The notes: a model not told the origin generated them from the letters alone. Positions 13,493 through 21,596 are shown, numbered from the stretch's first letter. The stretch: 23,003 bases of DNA from Eubacteriales bacterium (GCA_028701715.1 JAQVQF010000005.1:1-23003); one strand, 5' to 3'. Made by a program: numbers and translations.

Positions 13493-13972
13493 TTATTTAT
13501 ATTTCGCAAGGATACCCTTTATGTCGGCGGGGGTAAGGCGTCCGTAAACGTCGCCGCTTATGACCATAACCGGAGCGAGTCCGCAGCAGCCCAGGCAGCG
13601 GGTGTCCTGAATGGTAAACTTGCCGTCGGCGGTGGTTTCGCCTGCTTTGATTCCCAAATTTTTTTCGACTTCCTCAAGCACGGCCTGAGCGCCCTTAACA
13701 TAGCAAGCGGTGCCGGTGCATACGCTTACGACATGCTCGCCCTTGGGCTGGAGAGAAAACTGCGCGTAGAAAGTGGCGACGCCGTATACATCCGACACGG
13801 GAATGCCGAGCGATTCTGCGATAATAGACTGCGTTTCAAAGGAAAGATAGCCGTAAAGGTCCTGCGCCATCTGCATTATTGGCATCAGAGGCCCCTGAAC
13901 GTCCTTATGCTCGGCTATGAACGCGCGAAGCTCACAGTCCTTTTGTTCGATTTGCTCCTTGGAAAGTGCCAT
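13493..13972 (-). CDS. NuoE-like 2Fe-2S subunit of the hydrogenase (HydC/HndA type)
   Basis: 159 residues of the complex I 24-kDa family: YGYLSFETQSIIAESLGIP, GVATFYAQFSLQPKG, then the 2Fe-2S ligands CTGTAC and CLGCC (QDTRCLGCCGLAPVM). It carries one 2Fe-2S cluster and passes electrons between the FMN subunit and the catalytic subunit. First gene of the operon. It is the only hydrogenase subunit placed upstream of the six signalling genes; the other three are at the far end. AGGAGG with good spacing supports the ATG. Confidence 0.95.
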   Translation of the reverse strand: MALSKEQIEQKDCELRAFIAEHKDVQGPLMPIMQMAQDLYGYLSFETQSIIAESLGIPVSDVYGVATFYAQFSLQPKGEHVVSVCTGTACYVKGAQAVLEEVEKNLGIKAGETTADGKFTIQDTRCLGCCGLAPVMVISGDVYGRLTPADIKGILAKYK

Positions 13973-14030
13973 TTATATAGCCTCCTGGTATTTATTGTTC
14001 GCGCACGGAATTTACACCCCGTACCGAGTA

Positions 14031-14059
14031 AGTATAGCACGATTATATGAAAATTACAA
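14031..14059 (-). promoter_or_regulatory. Candidate promoter of the hydrogenase operon
   Basis: On the minus strand TTGTAA (14054-14059), 17-bp spacer, TATACT (14031-14036), about 60 nt before the NuoE-like start. No convincing Rex (TTGTTAANNNNTTAACAA-like) site was seen near it. Confidence 0.6.
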
Positions 14060-14153
14060 TAGAAAAAGCGAAATTTGTCATATCGCAGAGCGTATTTTTA
14101 CATGTAATTTCATCCATTCATACTTACTATATACGAAAAAAATTCTGTAAGGC

Positions 14154-14181
14154 TTGTCTTTAATTATCAATGATGTATAAT
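14154..14181 (+). promoter_or_regulatory. Candidate promoter far upstream of sigma gene A
   Basis: TTGTCT (14154-14159), 16-bp spacer, TATAAT (14176-14181). A hairpin AAAAACTC-atttc-GGGTTTTT lies just downstream (14196-14216). The intergenic region 13973-14333 otherwise holds the divergent hydrogenase promoter and the module A control site. Confidence 0.35.
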
Positions 14182-14289
14182 TGGGATGTATTGAAAAACT
14201 CATTTCGGGTTTTTCGTCAGCTCTTATCGGCTTATATGAAATAATTGTAAAAAACACTCTGATTTTTTAATTTATATCCGTATATTATA

Positions 14290-14305
14290 ATGAAACATGT
14301 TTCAT
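14290..14305. promoter_or_regulatory. 16-bp perfect palindrome in the module A promoter
   Basis: ATGAAACATGTTTCAT, immediately after a TATAAT (14286-14291), lies 15 nt before the sigma gene's ribosome binding site. The same palindrome stands before module D; a one-base variant stands before B. It fits an operator overlapping the transcription start. Confidence 0.7.
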
Positions 14306-14333
14306 AGAATTTCGTTTAAAGGAGGTGTACTGT

Positions 14334-14879
14334 GTGAGATTGGATCCGACGGTGATTGACGGGTATTTAAGCGGCGTAAAGACCGGCAGCAAAGAATCCT
14401 TTGAAAGCGTATATCGTTATTCAAAGGAGCTGCTTTATGTTTATGCGTTGTCGGTAACCGGCGACAGACTCGGCGCAGAGGACGCGGTACAGGAAGCTTA
14501 TGTCAAGGTGTGGCAGAACGCGGACAAATATAAGCCGGGCGGCAACGGACTTGCCTGGCTGATTACCATCGCGCGGCATGCCGCTCTCGATGAAAAAGAT
14601 AAGCGGCGTTGCATAGTGGTTTCCGACGAAACGGCGAAGAAGGGCCTGCGAAAGAGCCATGAGGAGGCTGTCGTCTGCGCCGATTATGTGGATTTCATTA
14701 TGAAAAATCTAAAGGAAAACGAACGGCAGGTGGCGATGCTTCATATCTACGGGGATTATACCATAAAGGATATTGCGGTTATGCTCAATATCCCCGTGAC
14801 CGCCGCTCAATGGCGTTATACATCCGCTTTAAAGAAGCTTAAAGCGGCACTTGTAAGGGAGGGAACGGTAAATGGATGA
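14334..14879 (+). CDS. ECF-type RNA polymerase sigma factor, module A
   Basis: 181 residues. Sigma region 2 spans ~20-85 (LLYVYALSVTGDRLGAEDAV, then QEAYVKVWQNADKYKPGGNG, LAWLITIARHAAL). Region 4 follows (LKENERQVAMLHIYGDYTIK, DIAVMLNIPVTAAQWRYTSA, LKKLKAAL). No other domains. GTG at 14334 is taken as the start, because GGAGG ends 8 nt before it and the protein then aligns with the three paralogs (RxxPxxxDGYL). Its stop overlaps the partner gene's ATG by 8 nt (ATGGATGA). ECF factors direct RNA polymerase to specific promoters, usually held in check by a membrane anti-sigma factor encoded next door; the partner here fits that position. Confidence 0.93.
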   Translation: MRLDPTVIDGYLSGVKTGSKESFESVYRYSKELLYVYALSVTGDRLGAEDAVQEAYVKVWQNADKYKPGGNGLAWLITIARHAALDEKDKRRCIVVSDETAKKGLRKSHEEAVVCADYVDFIMKNLKENERQVAMLHIYGDYTIKDIAVMLNIPVTAAQWRYTSALKKLKAALVREGTVNG

Positions 14880-16560
14880 GCTGAAAAATAAAATAAAAGA
14901 AGATATTAAAAAAGATGCCTGTAAAAACACGCCCGACGACATAGGATATGTCTGGAAAGCCATAGAGGAACCAAAAAAGCCGAGCCGATTGAACAGACTT
15001 TCGCTTATCGCCGCCTGTGTGACATTTATGATATTAGTTGCGGCGGTGACGGGAATAATATTGATGCCCAACGGAGGATTGTTCGGCGATAACAGCGCGG
15101 TTAGCGGTGCGTTGCATCCCGAAACCTCCGAAGAAACGGTCACATTCGCAGAAATGCATCCCGAGCTTGCCACATTGCCAGAGGATAACGGTATCAGATT
15201 CATTTACGCGGATAGCAATGCATATGAGGATACCGAACAGGGGGAGAACGCGGCGAAGATATATTCCTATGTTTTTGCCCCCGGCAGTTCCCTGTATATT
15301 GAAAACACACCGGATAACCTCCCGGCGGATTACTGGACGGTAGAGCTTAAATCCAAAGGAGAGGTTGTTAATACCTTCCGTTTGTATATAGACGGGCATT
15401 TTACCTATATAGAGCCGTCGGATACCGGAAACGCGGGCAAATATGAATGGTTCTATAATCCGGGATTGTTTAGGGTATGTAACGGAGCGGAAAGCTTTGC
15501 AACGGAGCATCCCGACTGTGTACCGGATAAGGAGAAACTGGATTTAACCATAACCGTTCAAAATGAAATATACGGCTGCCGTAAAAACGATATTGCGGAG
15601 AATATTTTTAAATATTTTATGAAAGACGGAAGCCTGCCCTGCTTTGACTTTCAATTCCTTCCGCTTCCGAGGACCGATTATGCCAGAATAATCTTTGCCG
15701 GTACAAATACAGCCGTTTCGTGTAGAATATATACAATGGGATTGGTTGAATATTATATCAGCTATAACGGGAATTCGTCAAAAAATGTCAGCGGATTTTT
15801 CTTTAATTACGAAGGCTATGATTTTGAATGCTTTAAGGTGGTTCCCGAAGGAAAGCTTTCAGAAAAACATCCTGAATTATTAACCCTCCCGGAAGGATAT
15901 AACATAAGCTATGCCGTCGGAAATTCGGATATTTACACGCAAGTTCCGCAGGCCGAAGCGGCACAGTGGTATCAGAATGTTTTAAAGCCGGAGGAGGCCT
16001 TGTACTTGAATGCCGATTCGGGAGCATACGAATATATATGGGTTAGGCTTGTTGACGGTAACGGTAATATTAAATATTCAATGAGGATCAACAGTAACGG
16101 CATGTTCCTGATAGAAACAGACGGTGTTTTAGAGTGGTACAAGGGACCAAAGGCCGAATGGAGCTTCACCGCGACAACCTTTTCCGATATAAATCCGCTT
16201 CTTACCGTAATTCCGGAGGATACGGTAACGGTAATAGGAAAGGATAATGGTTCCTTCACTTTAACCGGGAAGGATATTGAAGATATATGGGAAAAGGCAA
16301 TCGACGGCGGAAACGCTCTCTGCGCCGACAAGGATACCGATATAATCAATAAATTGCTTTTAGATACTCAAGCATGCTATTATATCACATGGGAGGACGG
16401 TTATTCGTATTGCGCTGAGATATATGAAAACGGTTTGATACGCTTTGCGAAAACCGATCCGCTGGCGGTTTATGACAGTATTCCGTATGAGTATTACATG
16501 AGCGATACCGGTGCGGAGGCGTATCTTCTGCTGGTTGAGCTGACGGCAGCCGGTGGTTGA
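14872..16560 (+). CDS. Single-pass membrane protein, probable anti-sigma partner A, four-repeat outer domain
   Basis: 562 residues. A charged cytoplasmic N-terminus (~1-42) has the block MDELKNKIKEDIKKDACKNT then DDIGYVWKAI. A transmembrane helix (~43-65) contains AACVTF, and a short linker leads to an outer region of four divergent repeats of ~105-130 residues. Each opens near a HPEL or HP motif (FAEMHPELATLPE at ~92, FATEHPD ~207, LSEKHPELLTLPE ~329, FSDINPLLTVIPE ~436). Each contains a segment like RLYIDGHFTY, RIYTMGLVEY, RINSNGMFLI or EIYENGLIRF. No zinc anti-sigma (HxxxCxxC) motif is present. I do not recognise the repeat. Inferred role: a receptor that holds the sigma factor until an outside signal is sensed. 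Confidence 0.8.
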   Translation: MDELKNKIKEDIKKDACKNTPDDIGYVWKAIEEPKKPSRLNRLSLIAACVTFMILVAAVTGIILMPNGGLFGDNSAVSGALHPETSEETVTFAEMHPELATLPEDNGIRFIYADSNAYEDTEQGENAAKIYSYVFAPGSSLYIENTPDNLPADYWTVELKSKGEVVNTFRLYIDGHFTYIEPSDTGNAGKYEWFYNPGLFRVCNGAESFATEHPDCVPDKEKLDLTITVQNEIYGCRKNDIAENIFKYFMKDGSLPCFDFQFLPLPRTDYARIIFAGTNTAVSCRIYTMGLVEYYISYNGNSSKNVSGFFFNYEGYDFECFKVVPEGKLSEKHPELLTLPEGYNISYAVGNSDIYTQVPQAEAAQWYQNVLKPEEALYLNADSGAYEYIWVRLVDGNGNIKYSMRINSNGMFLIETDGVLEWYKGPKAEWSFTATTFSDINPLLTVIPEDTVTVIGKDNGSFTLTGKDIEDIWEKAIDGGNALCADKDTDIINKLLLDTQACYYITWEDGYSYCAEIYENGLIRFAKTDPLAVYDSIPYEYYMSDTGAEAYLLLVELTAAGG

Positions 16561-16654
16561 CAGTCAGACGAGACAAGCGCCGCCGAGGAGACGGAAGTGA
16601 ATAGTTGTTTTCGGATAAAATTAATAACAGCAATCAAAGTAAAATTTTTATATC

Positions 16655-16681
16655 GAAAAACCGCCGTCGGGCGGTTTTTTC
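16655..16681 (+). terminator. Rho-independent terminator after module A
   Basis: AAAAACCGCC (16656-16665), GTCG loop, GGCGGTTTTTT (16670-16680): a 10-bp stem followed by T's. Confidence 0.9.
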
Positions 16682-16779
16682 GTTTTGGTTGTTTTTATCG
16701 GTTGTTTATGGTATGATATAATAAATAAAAAATAATTAAATTTCGGACGGATTTTTGTCTTTCGTACCGTTGTTTAATA

Positions 16780-16793
16780 TGAAGCATGTTTCA
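16780..16793. promoter_or_regulatory. Palindrome variant in the module B promoter
   Basis: TGAAGCATGTTTCA differs by one base from the perfect 14-mer seen in modules A and D. It follows TTTAATA and runs into the sigma gene's ribosome binding site (AAAGGAG), so a bound protein could block transcription. Confidence 0.65.
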
Positions 16794-16807
16794 AAGGAGT
16801 GGAGAGA

Positions 16808-17344
16808 TTGAGGGTTCAGCCTGAAGCGGTCGACGGGTATCTTTGCGGTTTAAGAAGCGGAAACAAAGAAAATCTCGGAGATCTTTACCGTTATATGGGA
16901 GGGCTTTTATACTTTTACGCTTTATCGATCGTAAAGGAACGGCATACCGCCGAGGATGTGGTTCAGGATGTTTTCGTTAAGGTTTATAAGAATATTCAAA
17001 AATATAAACCCGGCACAAACGGGCTGATGTGGCTTATGAAAATTACAAAAAATACTGCCATAGACGCCAAAGATACACGTCCTTTAACGGTAATAACCGA
17101 AAAGACGGGAAAAAAGAAAAGCCCTGAATTTGCGGTGACGGGTGCGGCATTTGTTGATTACATACTCGGACACTTGAAAAAAAGCGAACGTCAGGTTGTA
17201 ACGATGCGTCTTTACGGAGGCTGTACCTTCACAGAGGTGGGCAAGTTACTTGGAATTACGGAAAACGCGGCTGAACTGCGTTACAGGTCGGCAATGAAAA
17301 AGCTCAAAACCTTACTCGAAAAGGAGGGTATACATTATGGATGA
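16808..17344 (+). CDS. ECF-type RNA polymerase sigma factor, module B
   Basis: 178 residues. Region 2 is clear (LLYFYALSIVKERHTAEDVV, then QDVFVKVYKNIQKYKPGTNG, LMWLMKITKNTAID). Region 4 reads LKKSERQVVTMRLYGGCTFT, EVGKLLGITENAAELRYRSA, MKKLKTLL. TTG at 16808 is chosen: it follows the GGAG box by about 8 nt and begins LRVQPEAVDGYL, aligning residue for residue with paralog A. The GTG at 16799 overlaps that box. The stop overlaps the partner ATG by 8 nt. The region between the two regions is shorter than in some ECF families. A second paralog of module A. Confidence 0.92.
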   Translation: MRVQPEAVDGYLCGLRSGNKENLGDLYRYMGGLLYFYALSIVKERHTAEDVVQDVFVKVYKNIQKYKPGTNGLMWLMKITKNTAIDAKDTRPLTVITEKTGKKKSPEFAVTGAAFVDYILGHLKKSERQVVTMRLYGGCTFTEVGKLLGITENAAELRYRSAMKKLKTLLEKEGIHYG

Positions 17345-18701
17345 GCTTGAAAAAAAGATAACCGGGGAATTGGAAAAAGACGCGGATAAATATATGTCCG
17401 ACGATATTTCTTCGGTATGGAAAATTATTAAGGAAGAAAAAATGATAAAAAAACACAACAAATTATGGCTGTCGGCGGCGTGCCTGACCTTTGTCATGTT
17501 GATGACTACACTTGTTATATTAGCATTCACTGATAACAGTAAAGGTAATATTATTGATACAAGTAAAGATTCGTATTTTGATCGGACCTATGCTGTCCCG
17601 GTACGTAAAGAACAACCCGGTACAATAGGTTTAACATATGAATACCGTGATGGTGTATATGTTGTAACAGGTTGTACTACAGAATCGAGTAATATAAACA
17701 TACCCTCTGAATACGATGACGGCATTCATGGGATTGCTAAAGTTACAGCGATCGCAGAAAGCGCATTTATAGGCGCGGAATATATTGTTGAGCTGCAATT
17801 ACCTTCATCGTTGGAATCGATAGGCGAAAACGCCTTCAACGATTGCATAAATATTGAAACGATATATTTTTACGCAATCCGATGTAATGACCTTTATGAC
17901 ATCTACAGTGTTCGCTGTGATTTTTTCAAAAATTGCGGTACAGAGGAAAAGGGTATAGATTTAATTATCGGTTCGGAAGTCACACGTATTCCGGGCGGCT
18001 TTTCCGCAATTGAGACTCTTCCGCAGGGTGGCTGTAAGTCTTATACTTATATAAAGTCAATTAATTTTATGAAAGGAAGCGTTTGTGCGGAGATAGGCAA
18101 TCTTGCATTTCCCGGAATAGGGATAACTGAATTAAACTTGCCTGAATCCGTTAAAATAATAAAGGAAGTGGCGTTCTTAAATTGCACTTCACTTGAAAAA
18201 CTCTATATACCCGGTGTAAAAGAAATCAGACGGAGAGCGTTCTATAAATGTGAAAAAATTTCTGAAATAATCTTTTCGAATAACCTTGAGGACGTAGGTT
18301 CCCTTGCTTTTGAGGGAACACCGTGGCTGGAAAAGCAAAAAAATGATAATTATAATGGTATTATCGGTAATGGAATTTTTTATGAATATACCGACGATAA
18401 TATAATTATACCCGACGGAGTTTTACATTTTTCAGGAGGGTATCATATATATAAGCATAATTATACATCAATACAAATACCGGAAGGTGTATTAACGATA
18501 GGGTATTCTGCAGTTTGTCTCATAACACTAAAAACAGTTTATCTTCCGGCAAGCTTGGTTTCGATAGGGGATTTTAATTTCCCTGTCGGAGGTGAACTTG
18601 AAAAAGTTTATTACGCCGGAAGCCGTGAGGAATGGGAAAAGATTAAAATAGGCGAAAATAACGGCGCATTGAATAGTGCGGAAATTATTTTCGGCAAATA
18701 A
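17337..18701 (+). CDS. Membrane partner B: module N-terminus fused to BspA-type leucine-rich repeats
   Basis: 454 residues. Residues 1-65 are the module type: MDELEKKITGELEKDADKYM, DDISSVWKIIKEEK, a transmembrane helix with AACLTF at 47-52. The outer part is unrelated to that of A and C: it has leucine-rich repeats of the BspA/LRR_5 type (VTAIAESAF...LPSSLESIGENAFNDC; IGNLAFPG...LNLPESVKIIKEVAFLNCTSLEKL; VKEIRRRAFYKCEKISEI; LPASLVSIGDFNF). It ends in the typical VYYAGSREEWEKI tail. BspA repeats mediate binding to host or partner proteins in known examples. Inferred role: receptor/anti-sigma for sigma B. The outer part is visibly more AT-rich than the sigma gene, which suggests domain replacement. 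Confidence 0.82.
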   Translation: MDELEKKITGELEKDADKYMSDDISSVWKIIKEEKMIKKHNKLWLSAACLTFVMLMTTLVILAFTDNSKGNIIDTSKDSYFDRTYAVPVRKEQPGTIGLTYEYRDGVYVVTGCTTESSNINIPSEYDDGIHGIAKVTAIAESAFIGAEYIVELQLPSSLESIGENAFNDCINIETIYFYAIRCNDLYDIYSVRCDFFKNCGTEEKGIDLIIGSEVTRIPGGFSAIETLPQGGCKSYTYIKSINFMKGSVCAEIGNLAFPGIGITELNLPESVKIIKEVAFLNCTSLEKLYIPGVKEIRRRAFYKCEKISEIIFSNNLEDVGSLAFEGTPWLEKQKNDNYNGIIGNGIFYEYTDDNIIIPDGVLHFSGGYHIYKHNYTSIQIPEGVLTIGYSAVCLITLKTVYLPASLVSIGDFNFPVGGELEKVYYAGSREEWEKIKIGENNGALNSAEIIFGK

Positions 18702-18706
18702 AAATT

Positions 18707-18750
18707 ATAGACTACCTTAAATTAAACGAAAAAAAGGTGGTCTATTATTT
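18707..18750 (+). terminator. Terminator after module B
   Basis: ATAGACTACCTT (18707-18718) pairs with AAGGTGGTCTAT (18734-18745, one G-U), a 12-bp stem followed by TATTTTG. The loop is 15 nt. Confidence 0.7.
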
Positions 18751-18806
18751 TGCGCTGCCTTGCGGTTGACGGATAATTATGTTACAATATTAAAAATTCC
18801 TTGATT

Positions 18807-18820
18807 TTTTACTCCGAAAA
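18807..18820 (+). promoter_or_regulatory. Upstream box shared by modules C and D
   Basis: TTTTACTCCGAAAA occurs identically 24-25 nt before the palindromic site of C and D. A looser form, ACTCTGATTT, is at the same distance in module A (14256-14265). It could be a -35-like or activator element. Confidence 0.55.
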
Positions 18821-18845
18821 CAAGCGCTTGCGCCGTTGATTATAA

Positions 18846-18859
18846 TGGAACCGGTTACC
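18846..18859. promoter_or_regulatory. Diverged palindromic site in the module C promoter
   Basis: TGGAACCGGTTACC, directly after TATAAT (18841-18846), occupies the position of the A/B/D palindrome. It keeps 9 of 14 bases and has a different core, AACCGGTT. Confidence 0.5.
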
Positions 18860-18886
18860 GAATAAATGAACATGGAGGGCAGGAAT

Positions 18887-19423
18887 GTGAAAGTTGATAT
18901 TAAAATCGTTGACAATTACCTTTGCGGCGCTAAAAAGGGGAACGAAAATGATTTTAACCTGCTTTATTCCTATACCAAGGATCTGCTGTACGCTTACGCG
19001 CTGACTATCGTAAAAGACCGTTTTGCTGCGGAGGATGCGGTGCAGGAGACTTTTGCAAAGGTCTATAAAAACCTGGGTAAATATATACCCGGAACCAACG
19101 GTCTCGCTTGGCTGATACATATCGCCAAAAATACCGCAATAGACGAAAAGGAAAAGCGTAAGGCTGTGGTGATAACAGATATCGGCGGCTTCCGCGCAAG
19201 CCATGAAAACGCGGTGGTTTCGGCGGTATATTTGGATTATCTTCTTGAAAAGCTGACTAAGCAGGAACGGCAGACAATCATACTTCGCCTTTACGGTGAA
19301 TGCACAGCCAAAGAAACGGCGGTTTTGCTTAAAATCCCCGTAACGACTGCGGAATGGCGTTATAAGACGGCGCTTAAAAAGCTGAAATCCTCACTTGGAA
19401 AGGATGGTATTTACAATGAATGA
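18887..19423 (+). CDS. ECF-type RNA polymerase sigma factor, module C
   Basis: 178 residues. Region 2: LLYAYALTIVKDRFAAEDAV, then QETFAKVYKNLGKYIPGTNG, LAWLIHIAKNTAIDEK. Region 4: LTKQERQTIILRLYGECTAK, ETAVLLKIPVTTAEWRYKTA, LKKLKSSL. GTG at 18887 is chosen: GGAGG (18874-18878) is 8 nt before it and the protein then begins VKVDIKIVDNYL, aligning with paralogs. The ATG at 18866 lies before the ribosome binding site. The stop overlaps the corrected partner ATG by 8 nt (ATGAATGA). Confidence 0.93.
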   Translation: MKVDIKIVDNYLCGAKKGNENDFNLLYSYTKDLLYAYALTIVKDRFAAEDAVQETFAKVYKNLGKYIPGTNGLAWLIHIAKNTAIDEKEKRKAVVITDIGGFRASHENAVVSAVYLDYLLEKLTKQERQTIILRLYGECTAKETAVLLKIPVTTAEWRYKTALKKLKSSLGKDGIYNE

Positions 19424-21266
19424 TTTCGAAAATAAAGTCAAGGAAGCCCTTGAAAAGGAAATAGCGAAATATTCACCCGACGATGTTGACGCGGTCAGGC
19501 AAGCCGTGTCGGAAGAAAAGAACATAAACACAAAATGGAATAAAATATATGTCGTGGCTGCCTGCTTGACCTTTATAGTACTCGTAGGCTCGATTGCGGG
19601 AATATTGCTTAAAGGTAACGGAAACGGAAGTATAACGGAAAATTCGACGGTGAGCGGCGCCGGTCATGATGATTCGCAGGATGTGTCGCAGGATGAATCG
19701 CAGGATGTGTCACAAGATGAATCGGAAGCCGAGATAATTACCCTTGCGGAAAAACATCCCGAGCTTGCAGCGCTGCCGGAAGGTTATATGTTTTCTTGTT
19801 ATACATCAAAAGAATTACAAATGGATTACGATATAATTCAGTATAACGAAAAAGAGATGCCTGAATTATATTTTAACTATATAGATCCTGTCGGAGCGAT
19901 GTATTTAGGCATTGGAAATACTGATTGTTCAGGCTTGGTGTATGTTGAGGTTACTTTAGAAAAAGGAGAACATTCTTATATTTTTAAAATATACAAAAAT
20001 GAATATATGTGTTTAACCTACAATGCCGACATTGACGGAAGCGTTGAAATGATTACGGAATGGTATAAGCATAGTCCGTTTATATGGGAACCAACCGAAG
20101 AATTGTTTTCTGACAAACACCCAGATATGTTGGGAATATCGTTTAAATCATATGATTTTTGTATATTTACCGATTATAAAAGGAATTACAAGCTGGAAGT
20201 TCTTACAGAAAAACAAGCTGGTTATATTTGGAACAGTGTTATAGATGTCGAAAATATCCGCTATATTGAAGAACCGGATTTCGACTTATATAAAATCTTT
20301 CTTGAGATGGAACCGTTTTACACATTTGGATGTGGTAATACAAGCAATTCTTATAACATGTGTTTATATGAAAGCGGGTATATAAGTTTCAACTATATTG
20401 TTACTGAGGAAATGGGGAAAATTACCGTAACAGAAAGATATTATAAAAAAGGTGGTTTTAAAACAGAAGATTTCATAAGTGACATCACTTTCGTGCAAAA
20501 GCATGGTGATATAACCGACAATATCGAATCAATCATAATAGACGGTGCCCATGCTTGTATTGACGGTAAAGCTTATGTTATGGGTTATAATGCAATAGTT
20601 TTCTTTAATACATTAACAGACAACATGAAAGCTTTATATATGGATATACCCACTGAGAATACAATATACTTGGGTAATTATATTGAAATTATTATAACAG
20701 AAAAAGATAAATCTACTCAAACAGTACATTTTTATGAAACCGGTTTCTTTACTTTGAATTATCAAGATAACAACAAAAACAATACTGAGCTTTATTTCAG
20801 CGGTGTAGACATAAATACTCTTACTAATTATTTAACAACTGACATTAATACATTTGCTGAAAAACATCCCGACGAAATGCTTGAGCAAACGACAAACCAA
20901 GATATTCCATTAATAGGTATAGATGATTATTCATTAGGTGACAGAGAAAAACAAGAATATTTTTATGAACCATATCCATCAAACCAATTCTATTACGATG
21001 TTATGCATTCCGGTGTTAGGGATGCCATATTCTGCTCGCAAAGCGATTTCATGCGAGAAGGTTATTTCGTTAAATTTATCGCGCAAGATGACAATAAATA
21101 TTTGGAATATGTAATCTACGAAAACGGATATATTGAATTGATGTTTACAAACGATATTAGGGCTTGTATAGCAGGAATGGTTGATATGGAACTGGAGTTT
21201 TACTATAATCCCGTAGGCTTTGATTTGGAAGATATGTTCGGAAAATATATAGATTTCTATTATTAA
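19416..21266 (+). CDS. Single-pass membrane protein, probable anti-sigma partner C, four-repeat outer domain
   Basis: 616 residues from the ATG in the sigma stop overlap; the in-frame ATG at 19395 lies in the sigma gene and gives a worse match to the paralogs. N-terminus MNDFENKVKEALEKEIAKYS and DDVDAV, then a transmembrane segment with AACLTF (48-53). A linker of repeated SQD-[VE]-SQDES units (~87-103) leads to four repeats of the same kind as in partner A: each opens with KHPEL or KHP (~113, 235, 361, 482) and has an IYxNG-like hairpin (KIYKNEYMCL, CLYESGYISF, HFYETGFFTL, VIYENGYIEL). The outer region is strikingly AT-rich relative to the sigma gene and its own N-terminus. No known domain recognised. 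Inferred receptor for sigma C. Confidence 0.8.
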   Translation: MNDFENKVKEALEKEIAKYSPDDVDAVRQAVSEEKNINTKWNKIYVVAACLTFIVLVGSIAGILLKGNGNGSITENSTVSGAGHDDSQDVSQDESQDVSQDESEAEIITLAEKHPELAALPEGYMFSCYTSKELQMDYDIIQYNEKEMPELYFNYIDPVGAMYLGIGNTDCSGLVYVEVTLEKGEHSYIFKIYKNEYMCLTYNADIDGSVEMITEWYKHSPFIWEPTEELFSDKHPDMLGISFKSYDFCIFTDYKRNYKLEVLTEKQAGYIWNSVIDVENIRYIEEPDFDLYKIFLEMEPFYTFGCGNTSNSYNMCLYESGYISFNYIVTEEMGKITVTERYYKKGGFKTEDFISDITFVQKHGDITDNIESIIIDGAHACIDGKAYVMGYNAIVFFNTLTDNMKALYMDIPTENTIYLGNYIEIIITEKDKSTQTVHFYETGFFTLNYQDNNKNNTELYFSGVDINTLTNYLTTDINTFAEKHPDEMLEQTTNQDIPLIGIDDYSLGDREKQEYFYEPYPSNQFYYDVMHSGVRDAIFCSQSDFMREGYFVKFIAQDDNKYLEYVIYENGYIELMFTNDIRACIAGMVDMELEFYYNPVGFDLEDMFGKYIDFYY

Positions 21267-21360
21267 GGAATAAGCATGAGTTTTTAAAATTTTATAAGCT
21301 ACAATATGTTGTTCGGCAATTACAATTATATAAATATTTTACTCACAAAATAATAACAGC

Positions 21361-21398
21361 TATAACGGCAGGTCCTCTAAAGAGCGGTCTGCCGTATA
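21361..21398 (+). terminator. Candidate terminator after module C
   Basis: ACGGCAG (21365-21371) pairs with CTGCCGT (21389-21395); an inner CTC/GAG pair and outer AT pairs extend it. The 3' tail is ATATTTAT, with no clean T run. About 95 nt past the partner stop. Nothing else was seen between 21267 and 21450. Confidence 0.5.
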
Positions 21399-21450
21399 TT
21401 TATAAAAATAATTGTTAACAAAATGTAAATAATACAAAATTCGCGCTGAA

Positions 21451-21478
21451 ATTACATTTTTCGACTGTTTATTATAAT
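21451..21478 (+). promoter_or_regulatory. Candidate promoter upstream of the octanucleotide repeat
   Basis: ATTACA (21451-21456), 16-bp spacer, TATAAT (21473-21478). Transcription would start near 21485, putting the tandem repeat into the 5' leader of the small ORF at 21615. Confidence 0.4.
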
Positions 21479-21502
21479 AGAGATTGACAGCATATTAAAA
21501 TA

Positions 21503-21596
21503 GATAAACGGATAAACGGATAAACGGATAAACGGATAAACGGATAAACGGATAAACGGATAAACGGATAAACGGATAAACGGATAAACGGATAAA
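21503..21596. repeat. Octanucleotide tandem repeat, 11.75 copies of GATAAACG
   Basis: Eleven perfect copies of GATAAACG (21503-21590), followed by GATAAA. The tract is perfect over 88 nt, which suggests recent expansion by slipped-strand replication. In a non-coding stretch between a possible promoter and a small ORF. Confidence 0.95.

Noticed and set aside
13484..14050. Plus-strand 188-codon ORF opposite the NuoE-like gene
   Set aside because: Antisense to a clear NuoE-like gene and crossing its promoter region.
13973..14333. Rex redox-repressor site before the hydrogenase operon
   Set aside because: Looked for TTGTTAANNNNTTAACAA-like dyads in the intergenic region; only unpaired TTGTAA-like halves were seen.
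21503..21596. CRISPR array
   Set aside because: Units are 8 bp with no spacers and no cas genes nearby; it is a simple tandem repeat.
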